Below are positions 13,836-22,508 of a DNA stretch of 29,308 bases, piece by piece. Under the pieces are notes generated by a model that saw nothing but the letters and a program-made list of their open reading frames with translations, was not told where the DNA came from and ran no database searches. The DNA comes from Pseudomonadota bacterium (GTDB lineage: Bacteria; Pseudomonadota; Alphaproteobacteria; Sphingomonadales; Sphingomonadaceae). Position 1 is the first letter of the stretch, and every line of letters begins with the position of its first letter. The stretch spans positions 1-29,308 of the forward strand of contig JAEZFL010000072.1 of NCBI GenBank assembly GCA_023417515.1, read 5' to 3'. The translations under genes and the position numbers were made by a program.

Positions 13836-15149
13836 ATGGTTCCCCGCTATTCCCGCCCCGACATGGCGGCCATCTGGTCGCCCGAATCCCGCTTCCGAAT
13901 CTGGTTCGAGATCGAGGCGCACGCCCTCGACGCGATGGCCGAGCTCGGGGTCGTTCCGCGCGAGGCGGCGGCGAAGGTGTGGGACTGGTGGCGCACCGAA
14001 CCCGCGATCGACGTCGAGCGGATCGACGCGATCGAGGCGGTGACCAAGCATGACGTGATCGCCTTCCTGACCTGGGTCGCCGAGCAGGTCGGGCCGGAGG
14101 CGCGCTTCCTCCACCAGGGCATGACCAGCTCCGACGTACTCGACACCGCCCTTGCGGTCCAACTGGCGCGGGCTTCCGACATCCTGCTCACGGGTCTCGA
14201 CCGGCTCCTGGCCGTGCTGAAGCGGCGCGCGTTCGAGCACAAGCTCACCCCCACGATCGGGCGAAGCCACGGAATCCATGCCGAGCCGGTCACCTTCGGC
14301 CTCAAGCTGGCGGAAGCATATGCGGAATTCGCTCGGGCACGCACCCGGCTCGAGCGCGCGCGCGAGGAGATCGCGACCTGCGCCATTTCCGGCGCGGTCG
14401 GCACCTTCGCCAATATCGATCCTCGCGTGGAGGCCCATGTCGCGGAGATGATGAGCCTGACGGTCGAGCCGGTGTCGACCCAGGTCATCCCGCGCGACCG
14501 CCACGCTATGTATTTCGCAACGCTCGGCGTCATCGCCTCGTCGATCGAGCGGCTCGCGACCGAGGTCCGCCACCTCCAGCGCACCGAGGTCCTGGAGGCC
14601 GAGGAATATTTCTCGCCGGGCCAGAAGGGCTCGTCGGCGATGCCGCACAAGCGCAACCCGGTGCTGACCGAGAATCTGACCGGGCTCGCCCGCATGGTGC
14701 GCGGCTATGTCACGCCCGCCATGGAGAATGTCGCTTTGTGGCACGAGCGCGACATCAGCCACTCGTCGGTCGAGCGCTATATCGGCCCGGACGCCACGAT
14801 CACGCTCGACTTCGCCCTCGCCCGGCTCACCGGCGTCATCGACAAATTGCTGGTCTATCCCGAGCGCATGCAGCGCAACATGGACCGGATGGGCGGCCTC
14901 ATCCACTCGCAGCGCGTGCTGCTCGCCCTCACGCAGGCCGGCGCAAGCCGCGAGGACAGCTACCGCCTCGTCCAGCGCAACGCGATGAAGGTGTGGGAAA
15001 GCGACGGTGCGCTGAGCCTGCTCGACCTGCTCAAGGCCGACGAGGAGGTCACCGCCCTGCTCTCGCCCGCCGAGATCGAGGACAAGTTCGACCTCGGCTA
15101 TCACTACAAACAGGTCGACACGATCTTCGAGCGAGTTTTCGGCAAATAA
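13836..15149 (+). CDS. purB: Adenylosuccinate lyase
   Basis: Catalyses two fumarate-releasing steps of purine synthesis: SAICAR to AICAR and adenylosuccinate to AMP. The 437-residue product is of normal length for the bacterial short form. The fumarase/aspartase superfamily signature is intact as SSAMPHKRNP (266-275), which holds the mobile catalytic-serine loop. The TSSDVLDT and GRSHGIHAEP regions supply the other conserved active-site elements, including the general-acid/base histidines. It starts at ATG 13836 (MVPRYSRPDM), 190 bp after radC across a large palindrome, and is probably transcribed on its own or with weak read-through. Confidence 0.97.
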   Translation: MVPRYSRPDMAAIWSPESRFRIWFEIEAHALDAMAELGVVPREAAAKVWDWWRTEPAIDVERIDAIEAVTKHDVIAFLTWVAEQVGPEARFLHQGMTSSDVLDTALAVQLARASDILLTGLDRLLAVLKRRAFEHKLTPTIGRSHGIHAEPVTFGLKLAEAYAEFARARTRLERAREEIATCAISGAVGTFANIDPRVEAHVAEMMSLTVEPVSTQVIPRDRHAMYFATLGVIASSIERLATEVRHLQRTEVLEAEEYFSPGQKGSSAMPHKRNPVLTENLTGLARMVRGYVTPAMENVALWHERDISHSSVERYIGPDATITLDFALARLTGVIDKLLVYPERMQRNMDRMGGLIHSQRVLLALTQAGASREDSYRLVQRNAMKVWESDGALSLLDLLKADEEVTALLSPAEIEDKFDLGYHYKQVDTIFERVFGK

Positions 15150-15220
15150 GCGGCGCGGAAGGCGAAGGATTTTCCCTCCCGCCGGGACTATGACCGGTGG
15201 AGTCCTTGGGGAGGGAAGAC

Positions 15221-15913
15221 ATGCCGGACATCAGCGGATCCGTCGGACAGGGCGGCGACAACAACCACGCCGACGTGCTCGTCGTGCAGCAGCTTCTCAA
15301 CAAGCTGGTGGCGAGCCTTGGGTTGGAGCGGCTCAAGGAAGATGGCCTGTTCGGCATCGAGACTGTCGGCGCGATCCGCCGCTACCAGGCGGATGTCATC
15401 GAAATGAGCAGGCCCGACGGCAGGATCGATGTCGGCGGGAAGACTTGGCGGGCATTGGCCGCCGGCAAAGTTCCGGCTGCCAAGCCGAAAGCGTCAGCGT
15501 CAGCGCCGGCGGCCGCAGCGGCGCCCCAGCCGGCACCAAGGGGCAAAGCGCGATGGACCTGGGACCAGTCCGCCGGCACGCTCGCCTGGGACGGCAAGGT
15601 CGTCGCTCATGGCTATGCCGGCAAGGGCACGGGCAAGAACAATCCCGCCATGGACGGCGTGAAGAAGACCGGCCCGATACCCCGCGGCGTCTGGCGAATG
15701 ACTGCCATGAAGGCGAGCAAGAATACCGGACCCGGGACGATCGTCCTCATTCCGGAGCCCGGAACGGACACCAAGGGCCGGTCGGAGTTCCGGGTCCATG
15801 GCGACAACAAAACGGGCACGGCGAGCGAAGGCTGCATCATCCTGCCCAGATCCGTGCGCGACCTCATCTGGGATCGCCGCGACAAGTCGCCGTTGATTGA
15901 AGTGATCGAGTAG
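15221..15913 (+). CDS. Peptidoglycan-binding plus Tlde1/DUF2778-like L,D-transpeptidase-fold protein
   Basis: Predicted to act on peptidoglycan tetrapeptide stems. The ATG at 15221 is set by GGGAGGGA upstream; a GTG at 15197 is less likely. Layout over 230 residues: an N-terminal peptidoglycan-binding-type domain (about 1-80: VLVVQQLLNKL, DGLFGIETVGAIRRYQ, PDGRIDVGGKTWRAL), an Ala/Pro/Lys linker (81-108), and a C-terminal domain. That domain has the DUF2778 pattern: TWDQSAGTLAWDG, GKGTGKNNPAMDGVKKTGPIP, and the catalytic pair His193 (VHGDN) and Cys205 (ASEGCI). DUF2778 includes Tlde1, a type VI secretion effector with L,D-carboxypeptidase/transpeptidase-exchange activity. No signal peptide or membrane helix is present, so it needs a non-Sec route or works inside. 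No secretion or immunity gene is adjacent. Confidence 0.85.
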   Translation: MPDISGSVGQGGDNNHADVLVVQQLLNKLVASLGLERLKEDGLFGIETVGAIRRYQADVIEMSRPDGRIDVGGKTWRALAAGKVPAAKPKASASAPAAAAAPQPAPRGKARWTWDQSAGTLAWDGKVVAHGYAGKGTGKNNPAMDGVKKTGPIPRGVWRMTAMKASKNTGPGTIVLIPEPGTDTKGRSEFRVHGDNKTGTASEGCIILPRSVRDLIWDRRDKSPLIEVIE

Positions 15914-15921
15914 CCGCGAGG

Positions 15922-16983
15922 CTAACGCAGCGCCGGTCCAGACTGCGACCCCGTGGACGGACCGTCACCTTCCACACGCGGCCAGCCGTCGCGCCACACG
16001 AGGCGGTCGAGGAGCATCACGCGGCGGGTGTTGATCTCGTCCGTCGGGCGTGAGCGCGGGCGGCGGGTGTCGACGGCATGGTACAGGATCCAGTGGTCGC
16101 CGCGCGCATCCTCGACCACCGAATTGTGGCCGGGAGCGAGCCAAGTGCCGCGGCGCCCGAGGATGACGCTGTTGGGAGCGCCGGTCGCCTCGGCAAGAGT
16201 CTCGAACGGGCCGGTGGCGCTGCGCGAGCGGGCGACCATCATCGCGTAATGGGCATTGGGGCCGCAGCAATTGTCGCCCGAGTAGAAGAGATAATAATAG
16301 CCGTCGCGGCGGACCACCCAAGCGCCTTCGACCAGGCGCTGGTAGTTAAGGGGGTCCTCGTTCCGGATCACGGGCACGAGGTCGATCGGGCGGCTGCCGG
16401 GCGCGAAGCTGGCGCGGTCGGGCGCAAGCTCCTGCACCTTGATCGGGCCGAAGCCCGAGCCCCAGTAGAGCAGGCGCTTGCCGGTGGCGGGGTCGTCATA
16501 GGCCATGGGGTCGATGTTGACGAAGCCCTCGCCGCACAGGAGCGGGCGGCCGATGTCGGTGAACGGTCCCTCGGGCCGGTCCGACGTGGCGACGGCGAGA
16601 CACAGGCCGCGGCTCTCGTCGGTGAGAGCGGCGTCCGGCTTGGCGGAATAATAAAGATAGTAGCGGCCGTCAGCCTGATGGACGTGTGGCGCCCAGAAAT
16701 CCTGAGTCCGGCTGGCCCATGACGGCTTCACCGGAAGCGCGTCCCCGACGATTCCCCATATCACCAGGTCGTGCGAGCGAGCGACGGGCAGGTTGAGCAT
16801 CCGTCCGTCATGCTGCCCCTGCGTTCCGTAAGCATAATGGGTGCCGTCGCGGCCACGCAGATAGGCCGGATCGGGGAAGTCGGTGTCGAGGACCGGGTTC
16901 TGATAGGTGGTCGCAATGGGAATGGCGTAGTGCGGCGCGCAGCCGGCGAGGACGAGGAGGAGCGGGAGGAGCAGGCGCAGCAT
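15922..16983 (-). CDS. Glycoside hydrolase family 43 lipoprotein (arabinanase/arabinosidase-like)
   Basis: Predicted to cleave arabinose- or xylose-containing plant polysaccharide linkages at the cell envelope. It has 353 residues with a lipoprotein signal (MLRLLLPLLLVLAGC, Cys15). The five-bladed propeller carries the GH43 acidic triad in order: base Asp in the NPVLDTDFPDPAYL strand, pKa-modulating Asp in VNIDPMAYDD, and acid Glu in RLVEGAWVVRRDGYYYLFYSG. The repeated YYLYYS/YYLFYS strands are typical. Exact specificity cannot be called. It starts two bases after the end of the metallo-hydrolase gene, so the two are cotranscribed. No TonB receptor or sugar transporter is nearby, so it is not a classical utilisation locus. 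Confidence 0.88.
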   Translation of the reverse strand: MLRLLLPLLLVLAGCAPHYAIPIATTYQNPVLDTDFPDPAYLRGRDGTHYAYGTQGQHDGRMLNLPVARSHDLVIWGIVGDALPVKPSWASRTQDFWAPHVHQADGRYYLYYSAKPDAALTDESRGLCLAVATSDRPEGPFTDIGRPLLCGEGFVNIDPMAYDDPATGKRLLYWGSGFGPIKVQELAPDRASFAPGSRPIDLVPVIRNEDPLNYQRLVEGAWVVRRDGYYYLFYSGDNCCGPNAHYAMMVARSRSATGPFETLAEATGAPNSVILGRRGTWLAPGHNSVVEDARGDHWILYHAVDTRRPRSRPTDEINTRRVMLLDRLVWRDGWPRVEGDGPSTGSQSGPALR

Positions 16984-16985
16984 GG

Positions 16986-17912
16986 TCAGCCTCGCTCGCC
17001 ATGATGGTGCGGCGTGCCGCCGTGACGGTGCGGCGGGTTGCGCAGGCTGTTGTAGACGGTCTCGACGAACGCCCGGGGCGGGATGAAGTCGTCTTCGCTG
17101 CCGTAGGAATCGGCAAGGCCGAGCGCGTGGATCTGCTCCAGGCTGCGGCCGGCCGCGATTTCGGTCGCGACCCGATCACGAACGTCGCTGATGTAGGAGC
17201 GATAAGAGACAAGATCGGCCCTTGTCGCCATCGGACCATGGCCAGGGATGATTCGGGTCGACTCGTTGGCAATGTCGAGCGCGACGTCGATCGCCGCCAG
17301 CAGCCCGTCGACCGAGCCGCCCGATTCGAGGTCGATGAACGGCAGCATGCCGTGGAAGAAGGTGTCGCCCATGTGGAGCACGTTGGCGCCGGTCCAGTAG
17401 ATCAGCGCATCGCCGTCGGTATGGGCATTGGCGACGTGCCTGACGCGGATCGTGTCGCCGTTGAGATGGAAGGTCACGCCGTCGTCGAACGTCACCACCG
17501 GAAGCGCGCCGCGCGGCGCCGCAGGGACCATCTCGCCGCGCAGCATCTGGCCGGCCGACAGGCGGCGGCGGACATTGTCGTGGGCGACGATCACCGCGCC
17601 GCGGGCGCCGAAATTCTCGTTCCCGCCGGTGTGATCGCCGTGCCAATGGGTGTTGATCACGAAGCGCACCGGATCGGGGTCGATCGCCGCGACTGCCGCA
17701 GCGATCCGCTCGGTCAGGGGCGCATATTGGTCGTCGATCAGGATGTTGCCGTCGGCGCCGTGGCTGAGGCCGATATTGCCGCCCGCGCCGAACAGAACCG
17801 CGACACTCGGCGCGAGCCGTTCGACCCGCACCGGCACGGAGTCGAGGCTGCGCTGGGCGGCGGCGGGGCCGGCGAGACCGAGCAGAAGAGCGGCGATGAT
17901 CGGCTTGCGCAT
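16986..17912 (-). CDS. Exported MBL-fold metallo-hydrolase with a histidine-rich tail
   Basis: Zinc-dependent hydrolase of the metallo-beta-lactamase fold, periplasmic. The ATG at 17912 gives a clear signal peptide (MRKPIIAALLLGLAGPAAAQ); the longer in-frame start at 18035 would reach back into dnaJ and is rejected. Zinc motifs in the 308-residue product: HWHGDH (HxHxDH), then NAHTDGD (third histidine), HMGDTF (bridging Asp) and PGHGP (final His). The layout resembles the group found near quinoprotein and sulphur-oxidation genes, not true beta-lactamases; the substrate is unknown. The last 17 residues are His-rich (HRHGG...HHHG), a possible extra metal site. Downstream GH43 is only two bases away. 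Confidence 0.88.
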   Translation of the reverse strand: MRKPIIAALLLGLAGPAAAQRSLDSVPVRVERLAPSVAVLFGAGGNIGLSHGADGNILIDDQYAPLTERIAAAVAAIDPDPVRFVINTHWHGDHTGGNENFGARGAVIVAHDNVRRRLSAGQMLRGEMVPAAPRGALPVVTFDDGVTFHLNGDTIRVRHVANAHTDGDALIYWTGANVLHMGDTFFHGMLPFIDLESGGSVDGLLAAIDVALDIANESTRIIPGHGPMATRADLVSYRSYISDVRDRVATEIAAGRSLEQIHALGLADSYGSEDDFIPPRAFVETVYNSLRNPPHRHGGTPHHHGERG

Positions 17913-17957
17913 GCGGCGGCTCCGGTTCGTTTCGGAGCCGGTGTAGCGTGGCCGCCG

Positions 17958-17978
17958 GCGCCGGAGAAGCACCGGCGC
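17958..17978 (-). terminator. Hairpin just after dnaJ
   Basis: GCGCCGG and CCGGCGC form a perfect 7-bp stem with a seven-base loop, starting six bases after the dnaJ stop on the minus strand. No T-run follows, so it may be a weak terminator or a 3'-end stabiliser separating dnaJ from the metallo-hydrolase operon. Confidence 0.5.
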
Positions 17979-17983
17979 TCCGT

Positions 17984-19096
17984 TTAGCCGAGCATCGTCT
18001 TGATCTTCTGGAAGAAGCCCTGAGTCTCGGGACATTCGTCGCCGGTCTCGGTGCGTCGGAACTCCTCGAGCAGCTCCTTCTGGCGCGCGCTGAGCTTTGT
18101 CGGGGTCTCGACATGGACCTCGATGACCATGTCGCCGTTGCCGCGGCTGTTGAGCACCGGCATTCCGGCGCCGCGGATTCGGACCTGCTTGCCCGACTGC
18201 ATGCCGGCCGGGATCCTGACCTCGTGCGGCTTCTTGTCGAGGCCGGGGACCTGGATCGAGCCGCCGAGCGCCGCCGTCGTGAAGCTGACCGGACAGCGCG
18301 CGAACAAGGTCGAGCCGTCGCGCTGGAACACCGCGTGCCGCGACATGTGCAGAAAGATGTAAAGGTCGCCCGGAGGACCGCCGCGCACGCCGGCCTCGCC
18401 TTCGCCGGCGAGGCGGATGCGGGTGCCCTCGTCGACGCCGGCGGGAATGGTGACCGACAGCGACTTGCGCTTCTGGACCCGGCCGTCGCCGTGGCAGGCG
18501 GTGCAGGGATCGGCGATGACCTCACCGACACCGTGGCAGCTCGGGCAGGTCTGCTCGAGCACGAAGAAGCCCTGGCGGGCACGGACCTGGCCGCGGCCGC
18601 CGCACAGATTGCACTGGCGCGCCGAGGTGCCCGGCTTGGCGCCCGAACCGTCGCACGGCTCGCACTTGGCGGTGCTGTCGATGGTGACGTCGACCGACTT
18701 GCCGGTGAAGGCGTCCTCGAGACGGATCTCGAGGTCGTAGCGAAGGTCCGAGCCGCGCCGCGCATTGGTTCGGCGGTCGCCCCGGCCGGCGTTCATGAAC
18801 TCGCCGAAGACGGTCTCGAAAATATCGTTGAACTGGCCGAAATCCTGGCCGTTGCCGGCGCCGTTGCCATTCTGGAAGGCGGCCTTGCCGAAGCGGTCGT
18901 AGGCTGCGCGCTTCTGCGGGTCCCTGAGGCAGTCATAGGCCTCGCTGATCGCCTTGAACTTCTCCTCCGAGACCTTGCAATTGGGATTGCGGTCCGGATG
19001 GCATTCCATCGCAAGGCGGCGATAGGCGGACTTGATGGTCTTGTCGTCGGCGCCACGTTCGACCTGCAGCAGCTCGTAATAATCCTGGTCAAGCAT
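17984..19096 (-). CDS. dnaJ: Chaperone DnaJ (Hsp40)
   Basis: Delivers unfolded substrates to DnaK and stimulates its ATPase. ATG at 19096 is preferred (MLDQDYYELL); a GTG two codons earlier (19102) is possible. Over 370 residues: J domain 1-70 with His33-Pro-Asp, a Gly/Phe/Asn-rich linker (FGQFNDIFETVFGEF), a zinc-finger domain with four CxxCxGxG repeats (CEPCDGSG, CNLCGGRG, CPSCHGVG, CTACHGDG), then the beta-sandwich substrate-binding C-terminus. All DnaJ type I elements are intact. It follows dnaK with 151 bp between, a gap filled by G-rich palindromes, one of which covers the ribosome-binding site. Confidence 0.97.
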   Translation of the reverse strand: MLDQDYYELLQVERGADDKTIKSAYRRLAMECHPDRNPNCKVSEEKFKAISEAYDCLRDPQKRAAYDRFGKAAFQNGNGAGNGQDFGQFNDIFETVFGEFMNAGRGDRRTNARRGSDLRYDLEIRLEDAFTGKSVDVTIDSTAKCEPCDGSGAKPGTSARQCNLCGGRGQVRARQGFFVLEQTCPSCHGVGEVIADPCTACHGDGRVQKRKSLSVTIPAGVDEGTRIRLAGEGEAGVRGGPPGDLYIFLHMSRHAVFQRDGSTLFARCPVSFTTAALGGSIQVPGLDKKPHEVRIPAGMQSGKQVRIRGAGMPVLNSRGNGDMVIEVHVETPTKLSARQKELLEEFRRTETGDECPETQGFFQKIKTMLG

Positions 19097-19125
19097 ACTC
19101 ACACCCTCTCCCCTTCAGGGGAGAG
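19097..19125 (-). promoter_or_regulatory. Hairpin enclosing the dnaJ ribosome-binding site
   Basis: In the mRNA sense, CTCTCCCC and GGGGAGAG form a perfect 8-bp stem with loop TGAA (plus-strand 19106-19125), extended by one further C-G pair. The right arm GGGGAGAG is the Shine-Dalgarno region, nine bases before the ATG. Folding would hide it. Whether this works as a thermometer or just reflects the local repeat family is open. Confidence 0.5.
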
Positions 19126-19212
19126 GAGGGACTGCTTCGCAGCCCCGGAGAGGGGAAGATCCGTCACCATCGAACTGCCTTCATCGCCTCTCTCACAGCC
19201 CCCTCTCCCCGG

Positions 19213-19238
19213 CCCTCTCCCCGCGAGCGGGGAGAGGG
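19213..19238. repeat. Perfect 10-bp G-rich hairpin downstream of dnaK
   Basis: CCCTCTCCCC (19213-19222) pairs with GGGGAGAGGG (19229-19238) across the loop GCGAGC. On the minus strand it begins about ten bases after the dnaK stop (19248). Between this and the dnaJ hairpin lie further fragments of the family, including the mini-hairpin CTGC-TTC-GCAG (19132-19142). It may slow or protect the dnaK transcript end. Confidence 0.65.
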
Positions 19239-19247
19239 AGGAAGAAT

Positions 19248-21167
<1,920 letters not shown>

Positions 21168-21206
21168 ATCTCTTAGCCTCTTTGCCCCATCTGAATAGTT
21201 CAGCAT

Positions 21207-21231
21207 CTCCCGCCCGTTAACGGCGCGGGAG
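21207..21231 (-). promoter_or_regulatory. Leader hairpin of dnaK
   Basis: Seven outer pairs (CTCCCGC/GCGGGAG), then an inner CCGT/ACGG stem after a one-base bulge, 40 bases upstream of the dnaK ATG. It lies between the candidate heat-shock promoter and the start codon, so it would be in the mRNA leader. No function is proven. Confidence 0.45.
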
Positions 21232-21246
21232 CTTGTTACCGGGTCG

Positions 21247-21274
21247 ATATAGGTGGCGTTCGGGTTGCGACAAG
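21247..21274 (-). promoter_or_regulatory. Candidate RpoH (sigma-32) promoter of dnaK
   Basis: On the minus strand, CTTGTC (21269-21274) is separated by 13 bases from CACCTATAT (21247-21255). This is close to the heat-shock consensus CTTGAA-N13..17-CCCCATNT, and predicts a leader of roughly 70 bases for dnaK. The promoter is called by eye only. Confidence 0.5.
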
Positions 21275-21300
21275 AAGTCCCAGCCCATAGGGGATGGCCC

Positions 21301-21747
21301 ATGTTCGGACGTTTGCTCGCAGCCGCTCCGCTGCTCATCCTCGCCGCCTGCCAGGGCACCCAGCAACAGCCCGCCGTGACGGTCACCGACGCGGTCGTGA
21401 CGGTCCCGGCCGTTCCGGACGGGCCGGGCGCGGGCTATTTCACGCTTCGCGGCGCCGGTGGCGGCGGAACCTTGCAGGGGATCGCCAGCCCGCGCGTCGA
21501 GCGGATCGAGCTTCACGAAACGCGCGATGAAGGCGGCATGAGCCGGATGGCGGCGATCGAAAGCGTCGCGGTCGGCGACGGCGAGGTGCGGTTCGAGCCG
21601 GGCGGCAAGCATGCGATGCTGTTCGGGGTCGACCCGGCGCTCGAGGTCGGCGACCGACTGAGCCTCACCTTCACCTTCGAGGGCGCTCCGGCGGTGACGG
21701 TCGAGGCGGACGTGCGCGGCCCCGGCCAGGCGCATGCCGGGCACTGA
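21301..21747 (+). CDS. PCu(A)C-family copper chaperone lipoprotein
   Basis: Periplasmic Cu(I) carrier of the kind that supplies the CuA site of cytochrome c oxidase. From ATG at 21301 it has 148 residues: signal with lipobox LAAC (Cys17), then a cupredoxin-like domain. The copper-binding signature is present as His72-x10-Met83-x20-His104-x-Met106 (LHETRDEGGM...KHAML), against the family pattern Hx10Mx21HxM. The strand GPGAGYFTLRGAG at the domain start is also typical. Most family members are soluble or anchored differently, so the lipoprotein form is slightly unusual. It is divergent from dnaK and shares its promoter region. An earlier in-frame start at 21253 would overlap the dnaK promoter and is not used. 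Confidence 0.88.
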   Translation: MFGRLLAAAPLLILAACQGTQQQPAVTVTDAVVTVPAVPDGPGAGYFTLRGAGGGGTLQGIASPRVERIELHETRDEGGMSRMAAIESVAVGDGEVRFEPGGKHAMLFGVDPALEVGDRLSLTFTFEGAPAVTVEADVRGPGQAHAGH

Positions 21748-21912
21748 GTTCCCTCCTCCCGGCAAAGGAGAGGGACGGACCCGCCCGCGCAGCGGGTGGG
21801 AGGGTGAGGGCAAGCTTCTCCCCGCCCAATCACCCGCCGCTCCGGCGCGTTCGTGCCCTCACCCGTCTCGGCTTCGGCGAGCCACCCTCTCTCCTGCAGG
21901 GAGAGGGATTTG
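21748..21912. repeat. G-rich palindromic repeat cluster upstream of the HExxH protein
   Basis: The arm GAGGGTGAGGGC (about 21799-21811) faces its complement GCCCTCACCC (about 21855-21865). The mini-hairpin CCCGC-GCA-GCGGG at 21784-21796 matches the one in the palindrome at 13776-13788. Toward the right end, CTCTCC and GGAGAG (about 21890-21906) form another hairpin whose right arm is the probable ribosome-binding site of the next gene. No gene is supported in this gap. Confidence 0.75.
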
Positions 21913-22377
21913 GTGACCCGGCGCCATCTCACCTCGGGGGAGCGCGAGATGGCCCGGATCGTGTTCGGCGAGGCGATCGATTACGCGCCGGTGACGGTGA
22001 ACCGGCGGAAGTGGTTTCCGCTTCAGGCGCCGAAATATGTGATGTCGCCGGACGGCCATGTCTGGGTCCATCCCGGCGCGCCGGAGAAGTGGGCGGAGGA
22101 TTATTCGACCGCCCGGCCGGGGCTGCAGGAGCTGTTCATCCACGAGATGACGCATGTGTGGCAGGCCCAGACCAAGGGGCGCTGGTATTTGCCGCTGATG
22201 CGGCACCCCTTCTGCCGCTACGATTACCGGTTCGTTCCGGGGAAGCCGTTCGGCTGGTACGGGCTCGAGCAGCAGGCCGAGATCGTCCGGCACGTGTGGA
22301 TGTGGCGCATGGGGCGCAGGCCGCTTGGGGCGCCGCCGCTGGAGCAATTGGAACCCCTCCTGCCGTTCGGCGCCTAA
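21913..22377 (+). CDS. HExxH-motif protein of unknown function, GTG start
   Basis: A 154-residue soluble protein, probably equivalent to what sphingomonad genomes label vgr-related protein; I recall that label but cannot check it. From GTG at 21913 (GAGAGGG just upstream) it reads VTRRHLTSGE. The central helix has a zinc-metallopeptidase motif, His77-Glu-Met-Thr-His81 (FIHEMTHVWQ). A later helix has YGLEQQAEIVRH, where Glu119 or Glu123 could be the third zinc ligand, as in gluzincins. RHPFCRYDYRF lies between them. There is no signal peptide, no transmembrane segment and no VgrG or secretion gene nearby. A peptidase function is inferred from the motif alone. An in-frame start at 21853 would translate the repeat and is rejected. 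Confidence 0.8.
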   Translation: MTRRHLTSGEREMARIVFGEAIDYAPVTVNRRKWFPLQAPKYVMSPDGHVWVHPGAPEKWAEDYSTARPGLQELFIHEMTHVWQAQTKGRWYLPLMRHPFCRYDYRFVPGKPFGWYGLEQQAEIVRHVWMWRMGRRPLGAPPLEQLEPLLPFGA

Positions 22378-22378
22378 G

Positions 22379-22464
22379 CTGTCATCCCCGCGAAAGCGGG
22401 GATCCAGCTGCCTTCGCAGGGCGGAAGAAAAGAAGCTGAATTCCCGCTTTCGCGGGAATGACAG
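22379..22464. repeat. Paired CCCGCGAAAGCGGG palindromes
   Basis: Left unit CTGTCATCCCCGCGAAAGCG... (from 22379) and right unit GAATTCCCGCTTTCGCGGGA... ending in ATGACAG at 22464 are inverted copies. Each is itself a hairpin (CCCCGC-GAAA-GCGGGG; TTCCCGC-TTTC-GCGGGAA). This is a dispersed alphaproteobacterial intergenic repeat type, lying between the HExxH gene and the cytochrome b gene. Confidence 0.85.
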
Positions 22465-22508
22465 GGTGGGTTCGCGGGGCGGACAAGTCGAGCTAGGGTG
22501 CGCTCCGG

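Noticed and set aside
12389..13837. 482-codon minus-strand frame spanning atpI and the radC region
   Set aside because: Only the last 104 codons (from the TTG at 12703) are AtpI; the rest is antisense to radC and runs through two palindromic repeats.
13836..15104. Long minus-strand frame opposite purB
   Set aside because: PurB has its signature and full length on the plus strand; the antisense translation has no recognisable domain.
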